Part shown: piece by piece, positions 1 through 8,313 of the stretch
Position numbering within the stretch: the first letter of the stretch is position 1
Layout: every line of letters begins with the position of its first letter
Source of the DNA: CAYVQE01 sp964454005
GTDB taxonomy: Bacteria > Myxococcota > B64-G9
Reading direction: 5' to 3'
NCBI GenBank assembly: GCA_964454005.1
Contig: CAYVQE010000103.1
Coordinates: forward strand, 1-22,542
DNA: 22,542 nucleotides
Program-made: the position numbers and the translations under genes
Notes under the pieces: generated by a model
Database searches by the model: none
The model's input: the letters and a program-made list of their open reading frames with translations, nothing else
Told to the model about the DNA's origin: nothing

Positions 1-1092
1 AAGGCCGGCGCGGCGGCCGGATCGGCCGGCGGCGCCGGGGGCGGCGTGCGCATTCAGTCGGCCGGCATGCGACGCAAGCAGGCCAAGGAAAAGGCCGCCA
101 AGGCTGCTGCGGGTGAAGCGGCAGCGGCGGGCCAGAAGGGCGAGGTCGCCAAGGCGGCCGAGGACGGCAAGCCTAGCCCGATCCGGCGCGTCAAGGGCTG
201 GATTTTGGGGCTCGACAAGAAGAAGAAGATCATGCTCGGCGTCGGCGTGGGGCTGGTGGTGGTGCTCCTCGCCGCCGGTCTGTTCAAGGGGGGGCAGCAG
301 ATCGTGGCTGGCTTGCGCTGGTATGACGAGCAGCTGCTGACGCCTGGAGAACGTGCCGGCAACCAGCCCATGACCTACGGTTTGGGCATCGCCAATCGGC
401 AGTCCCGCTTCCGGGCGGCTTATCAGTTCAAATACGCCAACGGGCGGGCCACGGTGACCTATCTGGTCGGCGGCATCGATACCAAGCAGGAGGTCGAGAT
501 TCTGCTCAACGGGATGCACATCGAATACGCACCCCTGACGATCGAGCGATGGTCGAAACCGATTATCATCAGCTTGCCGCGCAAGCACCTGATCGAGCAT
601 CAGGTCAACAAGCTCGAGTTCATCAACACCGTCAACCGCAGCAAACCCGATGCCAATGAAGAGTGGGCGGTGGCCGTGATCGAGATCCAGGAGCAACCCC
701 TGCCGCCACCCGACGCCACCAGGGCGAAGGAGGCGTTTGCCAACGCCAAGGAGCGTTACCGCAACAAGGGGGTCTCGCCGGGCAACCTGTACAAGGCCTT
801 GCTGTACTTCAAGGAAACGCGCGATTTTTTGGAGTTGATGCCCGAGGAATCGCGTAGCGAGATTTACTTTGAAGCCAACGACATGATCGAGAAGATCGAA
901 GAGGAGATAAACAAGACATTCCGCGCCAGGGTGTTCAAGGCCGAGCAGGCCTTCAAGTACGGCAAGAAAGAAGAGGCCAAGGAGCTTTTCCGCATATTGA
1001 TGCTGACCATTCCGAACCAGGACGATCCGCGGCACCAGCGGGCCCGCGAGGGCTACATCAACTTGGGCGGTTCGCTCCAGGAGGTCCAATAG
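1..1092 (+). CDS. Membrane-anchored TPR-like protein, 5' end outside the window
   Basis: The reading frame is open from base 1 (Ala/Gly-rich linker) and stops at 1092, so 363 residues are visible. The in-frame GTG at 46 and ATG at 67 have no Shine-Dalgarno sequence, so I read the gene as entering from the left. In order it shows a Lys/Ala-rich cytoplasmic linker, a basic stretch (DKKKK), one transmembrane segment near bases 232-290, and a beta-rich region around 400-690. That region has a pattern like jelly-roll or galactose-binding-like folds (VEILLNG, then NKLEFIN, then WAVAVIEI). A helical TPR-like region follows to the end. The next gene starts 18 bp later and has an FHA-linker-TM-TPR layout, so an FHA domain may lie upstream of the window; this is inference. 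No catalytic motif is visible and the function is unknown. A structural or scaffold role in the envelope is the most I would say. Confidence 0.75.
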   Translation, partial: KAGAAAGSAGGAGGGVRIQSAGMRRKQAKEKAAKAAAGEAAAAGQKGEVAKAAEDGKPSPIRRVKGWILGLDKKKKIMLGVGVGLVVVLLAAGLFKGGQQIVAGLRWYDEQLLTPGERAGNQPMTYGLGIANRQSRFRAAYQFKYANGRATVTYLVGGIDTKQEVEILLNGMHIEYAPLTIERWSKPIIISLPRKHLIEHQVNKLEFINTVNRSKPDANEEWAVAVIEIQEQPLPPPDATRAKEAFANAKERYRNKGVSPGNLYKALLYFKETRDFLELMPEESRSEIYFEANDMIEKIEEEINKTFRARVFKAEQAFKYGKKEEAKELFRILMLTIPNQDDPRHQRAREGYINLGGSLQEVQ

Positions 1093-1110
1093 CGAAGTAC
1101 TGGAGCCTGC

Positions 1111-4056
1111 ATGGCATCCGGAAGCCATCCCAAACGCAGCGACGAGCCAACCCGTGCCGACGATCCCACCGCGGGCAGCGAGCCACGAGACGACGAAGCG
1201 GTGGTCGACGATTCCCTGCTAGGCGACGACGAGGCCTTCGCCACCGATGCCGGTCTCGCTGACGGTGATGCCTTCACCGACGACGATGCCACCGGTGAGG
1301 AGATCCTGGATGCCGGCGACGAGATCATCGAGTGCCTGGACGAGGATGCCGGCACCGATCCGGAACGGGCGGACGCGGGCGAAGAGCCACCGGAGTCGGT
1401 CGGCGATGCCGACCTGATCGATGAATCCGACATCATCGCGGTGGGCGCCGATGAAGCGGCTGCAGCGGAACCGACCGGCGAAGCCGAAGCGGCCACGGGC
1501 GAGTTCGACGCCCCGTTGGACTCCGCCCCCCCGGCCGCCGCCGAGGGCACCGACCCACTGGCCGCTTTCGCCGCCGATCCGGCGCGCCAAGCCGAGGTGG
1601 CCGATTACGCCGCCGGCGACCCGGAACTCGCCGAACCGGTGGAGCAGGACGAGACAACCGGCCGGGTGGCTGCGCCGCAGCCGGCCGGTTGGCCGGCGGA
1701 CGCGGAAACAGACGACGCTGCCGAACCGGAGGCCGTGGCCTTCGCCCACGACGACAGCGAGGAGCAGCCCACCGGCCGCGTCGCGGCGCCCTTCGGTGTC
1801 GAGCTGGCTGCGGTCCCCGAGGAACCACCGGAACCGGAGGCCGTGGCCGACTTCGAAGCGGGAGCCGAGGCCGAATTCGACTCAGACGGCGTGAACGGAA
1901 TCGAGCCGGAGCCCGTGGCCGCGGCTGACTTCGAGGATGCGACCGAAGGCGATGATCCGGTGGCGACCGATTTCGAACTCGAGCCGATCGGCCGGCGGCG
2001 CCGGAGCCAGCGGCGGCCCAAGCACACCGCTGTGGAGCAGGAGTTCATCGGCGAGTCCGAGGCCACGGCGCCCGAGGACGACGGGGCGGCGGAGCTTTGG
2101 GACGCCGAGGACGAGACCGAGCCGGCACCGGCTGCGGCGAGCGAACCGTCCTTGCCCGAACCGCCGCTGGACGAGTCGGCTGCCGCCTCCGGCCGCGATG
2201 ACGAAAGCGAGGAGCTCAACTGGTCAGCGTTGCCGGATGACGGCGATCACGCCATGCCGGACGTGGGACCGACCCGGGTCGATGGCGAGCCGTCGGCCCC
2301 CGCCGGGGACAAGACGCTGATCTTCGACGATCCGGAAGCGGAGGCCGAGCAGGAGCCCGAGCTGGATGTGCCGTTGTTGATCATCATCCAGGGCGAGGAA
2401 GAGGGACGCGAGGTCGAACTGCGGCGCGATGAGCTGACCCTCGGCCGCGGGCCGGACAACGAACTGGTCCTGCCGGATATCGCCTGTTCGCGCCGACACG
2501 CCATGATCGAGCGCCAGGGCGAAGACTGGGTGGTCGTCGATCTGAACTCGGGCAACGGAACCCTGGTCAACGGTGAACGGGTTCAGCGCGCGGTGCTGCG
2601 CGACGGTGATGAGATCGATGTCGGCAGCACGGTGCTCGAGTTCCAGCTGCCCGGACAGGAAGAGCTGGCCGATGAACCCGCGGCGCAGGCCGGTTCGGCG
2701 CCCCCAAGGGAATCGACCGTCACCGGTACGGCGCCGCTCGGCGGCGCCGGCGCCGAGGGCTGGTGGCAGCGGCTCATCGCAGATCCGCAGCGGCGCAGGC
2801 TGATGCTGGTCGGGGGCTCGACTTTGGGCGGGGTGGTATTGCTGCTGTTGTTGCTCAACCTGGTGTTGCCCTCGACCCCGGACGGGCCGACTCCCGCGGA
2901 GCAGGCCCGCCAGTTGGAGATGAAGAACCGCCAGGCGTTCTCTTCCCAGATGGAGAAGGCCAAGAGCTTGGTGCTCGACAAGCGCTGGAAGGACGCCAAG
3001 GAGGCGGTGCTCAAGGCCAGAACCTACGATCCTGACAACCGGTTAATCGAGGACTACCTCGAGACCATCAAGCGCGAGCTGGCGGCCTCGATGGCCTTGG
3101 AGCAGGCACGGGTGTTCACCGAGGAGAAATCCTGGGAGACGGCGGTGGCGGCCCTCAACCGCATACCGGACGACAGCGAGTACAAGAAGGAGGCCGAGCG
3201 GCTCAAGAAAGAGATCGACAACCGGATCGTCGAAGATTTGCTCAAGCAGGGCATGGACCTGATGCGGGAAGAGAAGTACAGCCAGGCCATGGTCAAGTTC
3301 GACGAAGTTCACAAGCGCGACCCCGAAAACGCGGAGGTCGCGGTCTACCGGAGCAAGTGCGAAGAACAACTGGAGCAAACAGAGCGTGAAAAGCGCCTGG
3401 CCGCCGCCCGGAGGGCGCGGCGCCGCCGCAACCGCCGCCGGCATCAGCGACGGCACCGCCAACGCCCCAAGACCGGACTGACCGGCCAGGTCTTGGCGCT
3501 GTACCGCAACGGCGAGGTGGGCCGGGCCATCGCCAAGGCGGACGCCTCTGGTACGGCATCCCAGGCGACGTTGCTGCGCAAGTTCAAGTCGGCTTACGAG
3601 ACCGGGATGCGGCTGGCCAAGATGACGGGCCGGGCCGACAAGGCCATCGTGGCGCTGAGAAAGGCCAAGCAGCTCGACAACAAGATCGCGGGTGGCCGGG
3701 GCCACTACCACGACAAGCTGCGCAAGATCATGTCCAAGGTCTACTTCGTCAAGGGAGTCGATGCCTATACCCGCCAGCGCTACCCGATGGCCTACCAGGC
3801 CTTCAACAAGGCGTTGAAGTACAAGCCCGACAACGACCTGGCCAAGGGACGCCTGCGCGAGCTGGAGAAGATCGCCAAGAAGAAGTACGAATCGGCTTAC
3901 GTCATCAAGTCGACCCAGGCGGAGAAGGCCATTCAAGAACTCAAGACGGTCATGAAGATCGTGCCGCCGAACCACATCTACTACGGCAAGGCCCAGCGCC
4001 TGCTGAAACGGCTCCAGGGCCCCCTGGGCAGCACCGGCGGCGGCACCGGGTTCTGA
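1111..4056 (+). CDS. FHA domain protein with acidic N-terminus, one TM segment and TPR C-terminus
   Basis: This 981-residue protein starts at an ATG with GGAG six bases upstream. Residues 1 to about 415 are a very acidic, Ala/Pro/Glu-rich, probably disordered region. Residues about 419-511 form a forkhead-associated domain with the usual landmarks: LGRG at 443-446, SRRHA at 460-464 and NSGNGTLVNG at 479-488. FHA domains bind phosphothreonine peptides. A linker leads to one hydrophobic segment at about 565-586, then helical TPR-like repeats to the end. An Arg-rich patch interrupts the repeats at about 761-788. The motif TGRVAAP occurs twice in the acidic part (183-189 and 221-227). The architecture suggests a cytoplasmic phosphopeptide reader tethered to a repeat scaffold across the inner membrane. 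FHA-TM-repeat layouts also occur in secretion-system ring proteins, but nothing nearby supports that reading. It is probably cotranscribed with the preceding gene. Confidence 0.88.
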   Translation: MASGSHPKRSDEPTRADDPTAGSEPRDDEAVVDDSLLGDDEAFATDAGLADGDAFTDDDATGEEILDAGDEIIECLDEDAGTDPERADAGEEPPESVGDADLIDESDIIAVGADEAAAAEPTGEAEAATGEFDAPLDSAPPAAAEGTDPLAAFAADPARQAEVADYAAGDPELAEPVEQDETTGRVAAPQPAGWPADAETDDAAEPEAVAFAHDDSEEQPTGRVAAPFGVELAAVPEEPPEPEAVADFEAGAEAEFDSDGVNGIEPEPVAAADFEDATEGDDPVATDFELEPIGRRRRSQRRPKHTAVEQEFIGESEATAPEDDGAAELWDAEDETEPAPAAASEPSLPEPPLDESAAASGRDDESEELNWSALPDDGDHAMPDVGPTRVDGEPSAPAGDKTLIFDDPEAEAEQEPELDVPLLIIIQGEEEGREVELRRDELTLGRGPDNELVLPDIACSRRHAMIERQGEDWVVVDLNSGNGTLVNGERVQRAVLRDGDEIDVGSTVLEFQLPGQEELADEPAAQAGSAPPRESTVTGTAPLGGAGAEGWWQRLIADPQRRRLMLVGGSTLGGVVLLLLLLNLVLPSTPDGPTPAEQARQLEMKNRQAFSSQMEKAKSLVLDKRWKDAKEAVLKARTYDPDNRLIEDYLETIKRELAASMALEQARVFTEEKSWETAVAALNRIPDDSEYKKEAERLKKEIDNRIVEDLLKQGMDLMREEKYSQAMVKFDEVHKRDPENAEVAVYRSKCEEQLEQTEREKRLAAARRARRRRNRRRHQRRHRQRPKTGLTGQVLALYRNGEVGRAIAKADASGTASQATLLRKFKSAYETGMRLAKMTGRADKAIVALRKAKQLDNKIAGGRGHYHDKLRKIMSKVYFVKGVDAYTRQRYPMAYQAFNKALKYKPDNDLAKGRLRELEKIAKKKYESAYVIKSTQAEKAIQELKTVMKIVPPNHIYYGKAQRLLKRLQGPLGSTGGGTGF

Positions 4057-4077
4057 CGCGGCGACGCCCTGCCGCGG

Positions 4078-4103
4078 CCGGTGTGTTTTCGTTGACACGC
4101 CGG
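4078..4103 (+). terminator. Hairpin downstream of the FHA gene, possible weak terminator
   Basis: CCGGTGTGT and ACACGCCGG can pair into a 9-bp stem with one G-T wobble and an 8-base loop, 22 bases after the FHA stop. No T tract follows directly, so it is not a textbook intrinsic terminator. The T7 run comes 80 bases later. Confidence 0.3.
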
Positions 4104-4351
4104 TACCGCTCGCGTCGGTATCGGCCGAACCGGGCAGCGAAACCGTTTCGACCACTGTGAGTTCCAAACAACTGTCAAAAAGCGTTTTTTTAGGGGCTGC
4201 CGGAGCCGCCGCGGCCCTCGTTCGCGCCTGGCACACTTCTCGCATCTGAGGGTAGCAAATGGCGAGAGTACCCCGTCGGGTGCGCTGGAGGCTTTCGGAT
4301 CTGTCCTACCTGCAGCGACGAGGCGAGTTTGCATTCTCTCGTCCTCGACAT

Positions 4352-4369
4352 AGAGCCTCTTGTGCCGCG
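4352..4369 (+). repeat. 18-bp element, copy 1 of 2
   Basis: AGAGCCTCTTGTGCCGCG is found here 40 bases upstream of the PBP1A start. The identical 18 bases occur on the minus strand at 20542-20559, upstream of trmB. Flanking bases differ at both ends. The copy contains the putative -35 hexamer TTGTGC. Confidence 0.7.
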
Positions 4370-4388
4370 CATTTTGTGGCGATAAACT
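4360..4388 (+). promoter_or_regulatory. Candidate sigma-70-like promoter for the PBP1A unit
   Basis: TTGTGC at 4360-4365 and TAAACT at 4383-4388 (four of six consensus bases) are separated by 17 bases. Predicted transcription would begin about 4395, just before the GGAG and ATG at 4409. It sits inside the open N-terminal extension of the PBP frame, which supports the downstream start. Confidence 0.4.
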
Positions 4389-4408
4389 CCTCCTGCAGCG
4401 GAGCGCAA

Positions 4409-6907
4409 ATGCCAAAAGCGTCGCAAAGCCGTACCGGATCCGGGAGCAGCAAGCTGCGCCGGTGGTTGATCCGCGTTCTGGTGGCTGCGTCCCTGTCGGT
4501 TCTGTTGGGTGCGCTGGTGGTCGCCGGGGTGTTGCTCTATTTCAGCAGCACCCTGCCGCCGCTCGACGATCTGTCCCGCTACCAGCCACCACAGGTGACG
4601 CGTCTGGTTGATCGCAATGGAGTGGTGGTCGCCGATCTGTACAAAGAACGCCGGACGGTGGTGGCTTTCGCGCGCATCCCGCCGCTGGTGCGGCAGGCAT
4701 TCCTGGCGGCCGAGGACGCGGATTTCTACCGGCATCCGGGCATGGACCTGGCCGGCTTGCTGCGGGCGTTCTGGGCCAATCTGAAGGCGGGCCGGGTGGT
4801 CCAGGGCGGCAGCACCATCACCCAGCAGGTGATCAAGACCTTCGTGCTCGGCCCGGAGCGCAGCTACACGCGTAAGATCCGGGAGCTGCTGCTGGCGTTT
4901 CGGCTGGAGTCCAATCTGACCAAGGAGCAGATCCTGTTCCTCTACCTGAACCAGATCTATTTCGGCCACGGGCGCCACGGCATCCAGGAAGCCAGCCGCT
5001 TCTACTTCGACAAGGACGTGTCGGAGCTGGGTCTGGCCGAGGCGGCGGCGTTGGCCTCGCTGCCCAAGTCGCCGGCCCGCTACTCTCCAGTCACGCACCC
5101 CGAACCCGCCCGCAGCCGGCGCAACTGGGTGCTGTCGCAGATGGTGCGCAACGACATGATCGCTGTCGAGCATGCCGAGAAGGCCAGAACCGCACCGCTG
5201 GCGGTCGTCGGCCGCGGTGTCGATTTTTTCGAGCTGGCGCCGTACTACGCCGAGCATTGCCGGCGCCAGCTCGAAGATGCGCTGGGCAGCGAGCAACTGC
5301 TCGAGGGTGGCCTGCGCGTCGAGCTGGCCCTGGACCTGGACTTGCAGCGAGAGGCGCAGCAGGCCATGGCCGACGGTCTGCGCCGGGTCGACCGGCGCCA
5401 GGGCTACCGCGGCCCGCTCGGTCGGGCGAGCCCGGCCGAGATCGAGCGGCTGCACCAGGACCTGGACGACGAGTTGGGCGAGGGCGATGTCTGGGACCTG
5501 CAGCCGCCGGCTGGCGACACGGCGGGCGAGACCGCGGTGTGGAGGGCGGAGGCGGTCGACTGGCAGCAGCGGGTGCGCGTCCGGGTTCCGGTGGCGAGAA
5601 TCGTGGGCGAAGGCCGCAAGGCGCGCGCCGTGCTGGATTTGGGCGCGGCCGAGGTGGAACTCGATCGGGCTGCGGTCGAGTGGGCTCGCGAGTTCTCTCC
5701 GGTGCGCTGGACGCGCAAACCGCGTTCGGTCGCTGAAATTCTGGCTCCCGGCGACGTGGTGGAGGTGGAACTCGAACGAGAGGACGAGGAGTCGATCGCT
5801 GCTCGCCTCAGCCAGCCGCCGCTGGTGCAAGGCGCCCTGGCGGCCATCGAGCCCCGGACCCGGGAGGTGGTGGCCATGGTGGGCGGCAACGATTATCGCC
5901 GCTCCTCATTGATCCGCGCCGTTCAGAGCAAGCGTCAACCCGGCTCGGCCTTTAAACCCGTGGTCTACGCGGCTGCGATGGAAAAGGGGCTGATTACGCC
6001 GGCCACGGTTTTGATGGATACGCCGGAGGTCTACCGCGCGGTGGCCTCCGGCACCTGGAAGCCGCGCAACTACGAACGCAAGTTCGTCGGTCCGGTCAGC
6101 GTGCGCCACGCTCTGGCCCACTCGATCAACACCATCGCGGTCAAGTTGGCCTCAGAACTGGGCCCGGCGCGCATCATCCGCGTCGCGCGCGAACTGGGCA
6201 TCACCTCCGAGCTGCGGCCCAACCTGAGCCTCGCTCTGGGATCTTCCGAGGTGACTCCGTTGGAGCTGACCAACGCTTACGCCACCCTTGCCGATCACGG
6301 GCGCTACGTCTCACCCGTCTTCATCCGCAGCGTCAAGGGACCCGACGGCGCGGCTCTTGACTGGCCAGCCCCCGAGCAGCGACAGGCTTTGCCGGCGGCG
6401 GTTGCCTATGTCGTCACTTCTTTGCTGCAGTCGGTCATCGAGTCCGGCACCGGCCGGCGGGCGCTGCGCCTGCAGCGGCCCCTGGCCGGAAAGACCGGTA
6501 CGGCCAATCAGCAACGGGATGGCTGGTTCGTCGGCTACGCGCCGGATCTGGCCTGCGGCGTGTGGGTGGGCTTCGACGATCACGCGCGGCTTGGCCGCGG
6601 TTGGGCAACCGGCGCCGGGACGGCGCTGCCGATCTGGTTGCAGTTTATGGAGCGCGGGCTGGCCGAACGACCGCGGCGGGAGTTTAGCGCCCCCCCCGGT
6701 GTGGTATTCGCTCGGATCGATCCCGACAACGGGTTGCTGGCCCCGGCCCAGATGGCTGGCGCCCGGTTCGAGGTCTTCGTGGCCGGTACCGAGCCGCGGG
6801 CGGTGTCTAGCCGCGCCGCCGATGATCCGTCGGCAACAGAAGGGACCACGCCCGATGGACAGGAGCCGCCGTTGAGCAACCAACTGCCCGAGGCGATGTT
6901 CAAATGA
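4409..6907 (+). CDS. mrcA: Class A penicillin-binding protein (PBP1A type), transglycosylase/transpeptidase
   Basis: This bifunctional enzyme polymerises lipid II glycan chains and cross-links peptidoglycan in the periplasm. I place the start at ATG 4409 (832 residues) because GGAG lies five bases upstream and the N-terminus then gives a short basic tail and one membrane anchor (about residues 20-45). The GT51 domain shows the catalytic EDADFYRHPG at 102-111, GGSTITQQ at 133-140, and YLNQIYFG. An OB-like insert follows (about 300-480). The transpeptidase domain has SAFK (nucleophile Ser513, Lys516), SIN (572-574) and KTGT (695-698), so both active sites look intact. The length is normal for PBP1A of Gram-negatives. 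The stop overlaps the next gene's ATG by four bases, and three further genes follow tightly. A start at 4259 is possible but less likely. Confidence 0.95.
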   Translation: MPKASQSRTGSGSSKLRRWLIRVLVAASLSVLLGALVVAGVLLYFSSTLPPLDDLSRYQPPQVTRLVDRNGVVVADLYKERRTVVAFARIPPLVRQAFLAAEDADFYRHPGMDLAGLLRAFWANLKAGRVVQGGSTITQQVIKTFVLGPERSYTRKIRELLLAFRLESNLTKEQILFLYLNQIYFGHGRHGIQEASRFYFDKDVSELGLAEAAALASLPKSPARYSPVTHPEPARSRRNWVLSQMVRNDMIAVEHAEKARTAPLAVVGRGVDFFELAPYYAEHCRRQLEDALGSEQLLEGGLRVELALDLDLQREAQQAMADGLRRVDRRQGYRGPLGRASPAEIERLHQDLDDELGEGDVWDLQPPAGDTAGETAVWRAEAVDWQQRVRVRVPVARIVGEGRKARAVLDLGAAEVELDRAAVEWAREFSPVRWTRKPRSVAEILAPGDVVEVELEREDEESIAARLSQPPLVQGALAAIEPRTREVVAMVGGNDYRRSSLIRAVQSKRQPGSAFKPVVYAAAMEKGLITPATVLMDTPEVYRAVASGTWKPRNYERKFVGPVSVRHALAHSINTIAVKLASELGPARIIRVARELGITSELRPNLSLALGSSEVTPLELTNAYATLADHGRYVSPVFIRSVKGPDGAALDWPAPEQRQALPAAVAYVVTSLLQSVIESGTGRRALRLQRPLAGKTGTANQQRDGWFVGYAPDLACGVWVGFDDHARLGRGWATGAGTALPIWLQFMERGLAERPRREFSAPPGVVFARIDPDNGLLAPAQMAGARFEVFVAGTEPRAVSSRAADDPSATEGTTPDGQEPPLSNQLPEAMFK

Positions 6908-8310
6908 GACCCGGAAGCGCAAGGTCGGCCATACTGCTGCTTTGGGTTTGGTTGGCCCCGGCTGTCGCCCTCGCCGGCGAAGCCGCTTTGCAACAACTGG
7001 CCGATTCAATGGGCAAACAGGTCGCGGAGAAGCTGGCGGCCCGCGGTGCCGAAGTTCCGATTCTGGCTCTGGCGGTCGAAGGCGATCAGGACCTGATCGG
7101 CCGCGAAGGGCGGCTGACCCAGGAGTTGCAACGGTTGTTGATCTTCCGGCTCGAGCACGGCACGGCGGTCGAGCGCACCTTGGATCTCGAGCACGGCCAA
7201 GGGGCACTGGCGCTGCAGCGCGCCCGGCGATCCGGTGCTGACTGGCTGCTGCGGGTGGTCGTCGGACTCAAGGGCGAACGGCTCAACGCCACGGCGGACC
7301 TGACCCCGATCGCGACCTCGTTCTGGGAGGGCCTGGTCGAACCGCTGCCCCGGGGCAGCCGCCATCATCTGTTCGCGTCGGTGGAAGCCGACGACGAGAT
7401 CGCGATTCTGTTGGGCACGGCCCGGGCGCCACCCGCCCTGGGGCGCTGGAGCATGACCGAGCTGCTGACCGTTTCCGAGCGAATCCTGGACGTCGGGTTC
7501 GGCGATCTGGATGGGCGTTCTGGAGCAGAGCTGGCGGTGTTGTTCGATGCGGCCATCGAAATCTACGCCGTCGGCGAGCGCGGTCCGCGGCGGCTGGTGC
7601 GCCATTCGCTGGCCGAGCTTCCGGCGGCCCGAACTCGGACCCGAGACCCGACCGGCAGCCTGCTGGTGGTCGACTTCAACCGAGACGGACGGTCCGAGAT
7701 CTTCTACAAGCACGCCAATCACAGCCACGGCCAGGTGTTACGTTTTACCGGCGCCAGGCTGGTGGCGATTCGCGACCTGGAAGCGGTGCCGCTGTGCGTG
7801 CTCCAACTAGCCGGGCGCCCGACAGTCCTGTCCGGACGCATCGAAGCGGGCACCAACCGCTACCGGCCCGATCTGGAGCTGATCGACATCAACGCCTCTT
7901 CCGGCGAGCGCGTCGACCTCGAGACGCCGCTGCAGACCATTCGCTGCTGGCAACCGCCCGACAGGCCGCCGGTGGCCATGGCGGTCGACATCGAAGGTCG
8001 ACTGCAGCGGCTGAATGCCGAGTGGCAGGTGACGGCCAGCATGACCGGTAGCGGAGCCGGTGCGGCCCCGGTCGACTTCGACTTGGACGGGCGGCCAGAG
8101 TTCGTTCTGTCCGAGGCGGTTTGGCCGGGTGAGCCGGACGGATTGCGGGTGTTCGACGGTGAGGAGTTGGTCTGGCGTACGCAGCAACTGGTGGGCAGCA
8201 TCGTCGCGGTGACGGGATCGCCACCGGTGGCGGGGCAGGAGCCGCTCGCCGCGGTGGCCACCGTCGAATCCCAAGATGGACCGAGCCGGGTTTACCTCTT
8301 GAGGCGGTGA
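6904..8310 (+). CDS. Secreted FG-GAP/VCBS-like repeat protein
   Basis: The 468-residue product begins with a signal peptide (hydrophobic stretch ending near ALA at about residue 24) and is expected in the periplasm or outer envelope. Residues about 25-160 resemble CsgG/FlgO-like alpha-beta lipoprotein domains in general pattern only. The C-terminal two thirds holds three motifs of the integrin-like FG-GAP/VCBS type, with Asp-rich loops followed by a Glu: DLDGRSGAE near 202, DFNRDGRSE near 257 and DFDLDGRPE near 391. Such loops usually bind calcium within beta-propeller blades. The ATG overlaps the PBP1A stop (ATGA), so the two are probably translationally coupled. I do not recognise a named family. 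It could be a propeller-type adaptor acting with the PBP or with the downstream sensor kinase; that is inference. Confidence 0.8.
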   Translation: MRPGSARSAILLLWVWLAPAVALAGEAALQQLADSMGKQVAEKLAARGAEVPILALAVEGDQDLIGREGRLTQELQRLLIFRLEHGTAVERTLDLEHGQGALALQRARRSGADWLLRVVVGLKGERLNATADLTPIATSFWEGLVEPLPRGSRHHLFASVEADDEIAILLGTARAPPALGRWSMTELLTVSERILDVGFGDLDGRSGAELAVLFDAAIEIYAVGERGPRRLVRHSLAELPAARTRTRDPTGSLLVVDFNRDGRSEIFYKHANHSHGQVLRFTGARLVAIRDLEAVPLCVLQLAGRPTVLSGRIEAGTNRYRPDLELIDINASSGERVDLETPLQTIRCWQPPDRPPVAMAVDIEGRLQRLNAEWQVTASMTGSGAGAAPVDFDLDGRPEFVLSEAVWPGEPDGLRVFDGEELVWRTQQLVGSIVAVTGSPPVAGQEPLAAVATVESQDGPSRVYLLRR

Positions 8311-8313
8311 ACG

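Larger units (their letters stand above)
4057..4408 (+). other. Noncoding region between the FHA unit and the PBP1A unit
   Basis: About 350 bases have no convincing gene. The frame from 4259 into PBP1A is open, but its first 50 codons are unlike the family, it has no Shine-Dalgarno sequence at its start, and it runs across a likely promoter. The stretch holds a GC hairpin (4078-4103), a perfect TTGACA at 4092-4097 without an acceptable -10 at the right distance, a 13-bp palindrome CGAAACCGTTTCG (4138-4150), an A5-GCG-T7 run (4177-4191), and the 18-bp element with a candidate promoter (4352-4388). Confidence 0.6.

Noticed and set aside
4092..4120. Promoter based on the perfect TTGACA at 4092
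   Set aside because: No hexamer at 16-18 bases matches a -10 box, and the TTGACA overlaps the hairpin stem.
3043..4245. Minus-strand frame of 400 residues opposite the FHA gene
   Set aside because: It is the antisense of the TPR region and has no recognisable domain or ribosome site.
4259..4408. Fifty-residue N-terminal extension of PBP1A
   Set aside because: No ribosome site at 4259, composition unlike the rest, and a candidate promoter lies inside it. ATG 4409 has GGAG at the right distance.
4190..5830. Long minus-strand frame of 546 residues opposite PBP1A
   Set aside because: PBP1A on the plus strand has all catalytic motifs. The antisense frame is His/Arg/Gln-rich with no domain, a common shadow in GC-rich genes.
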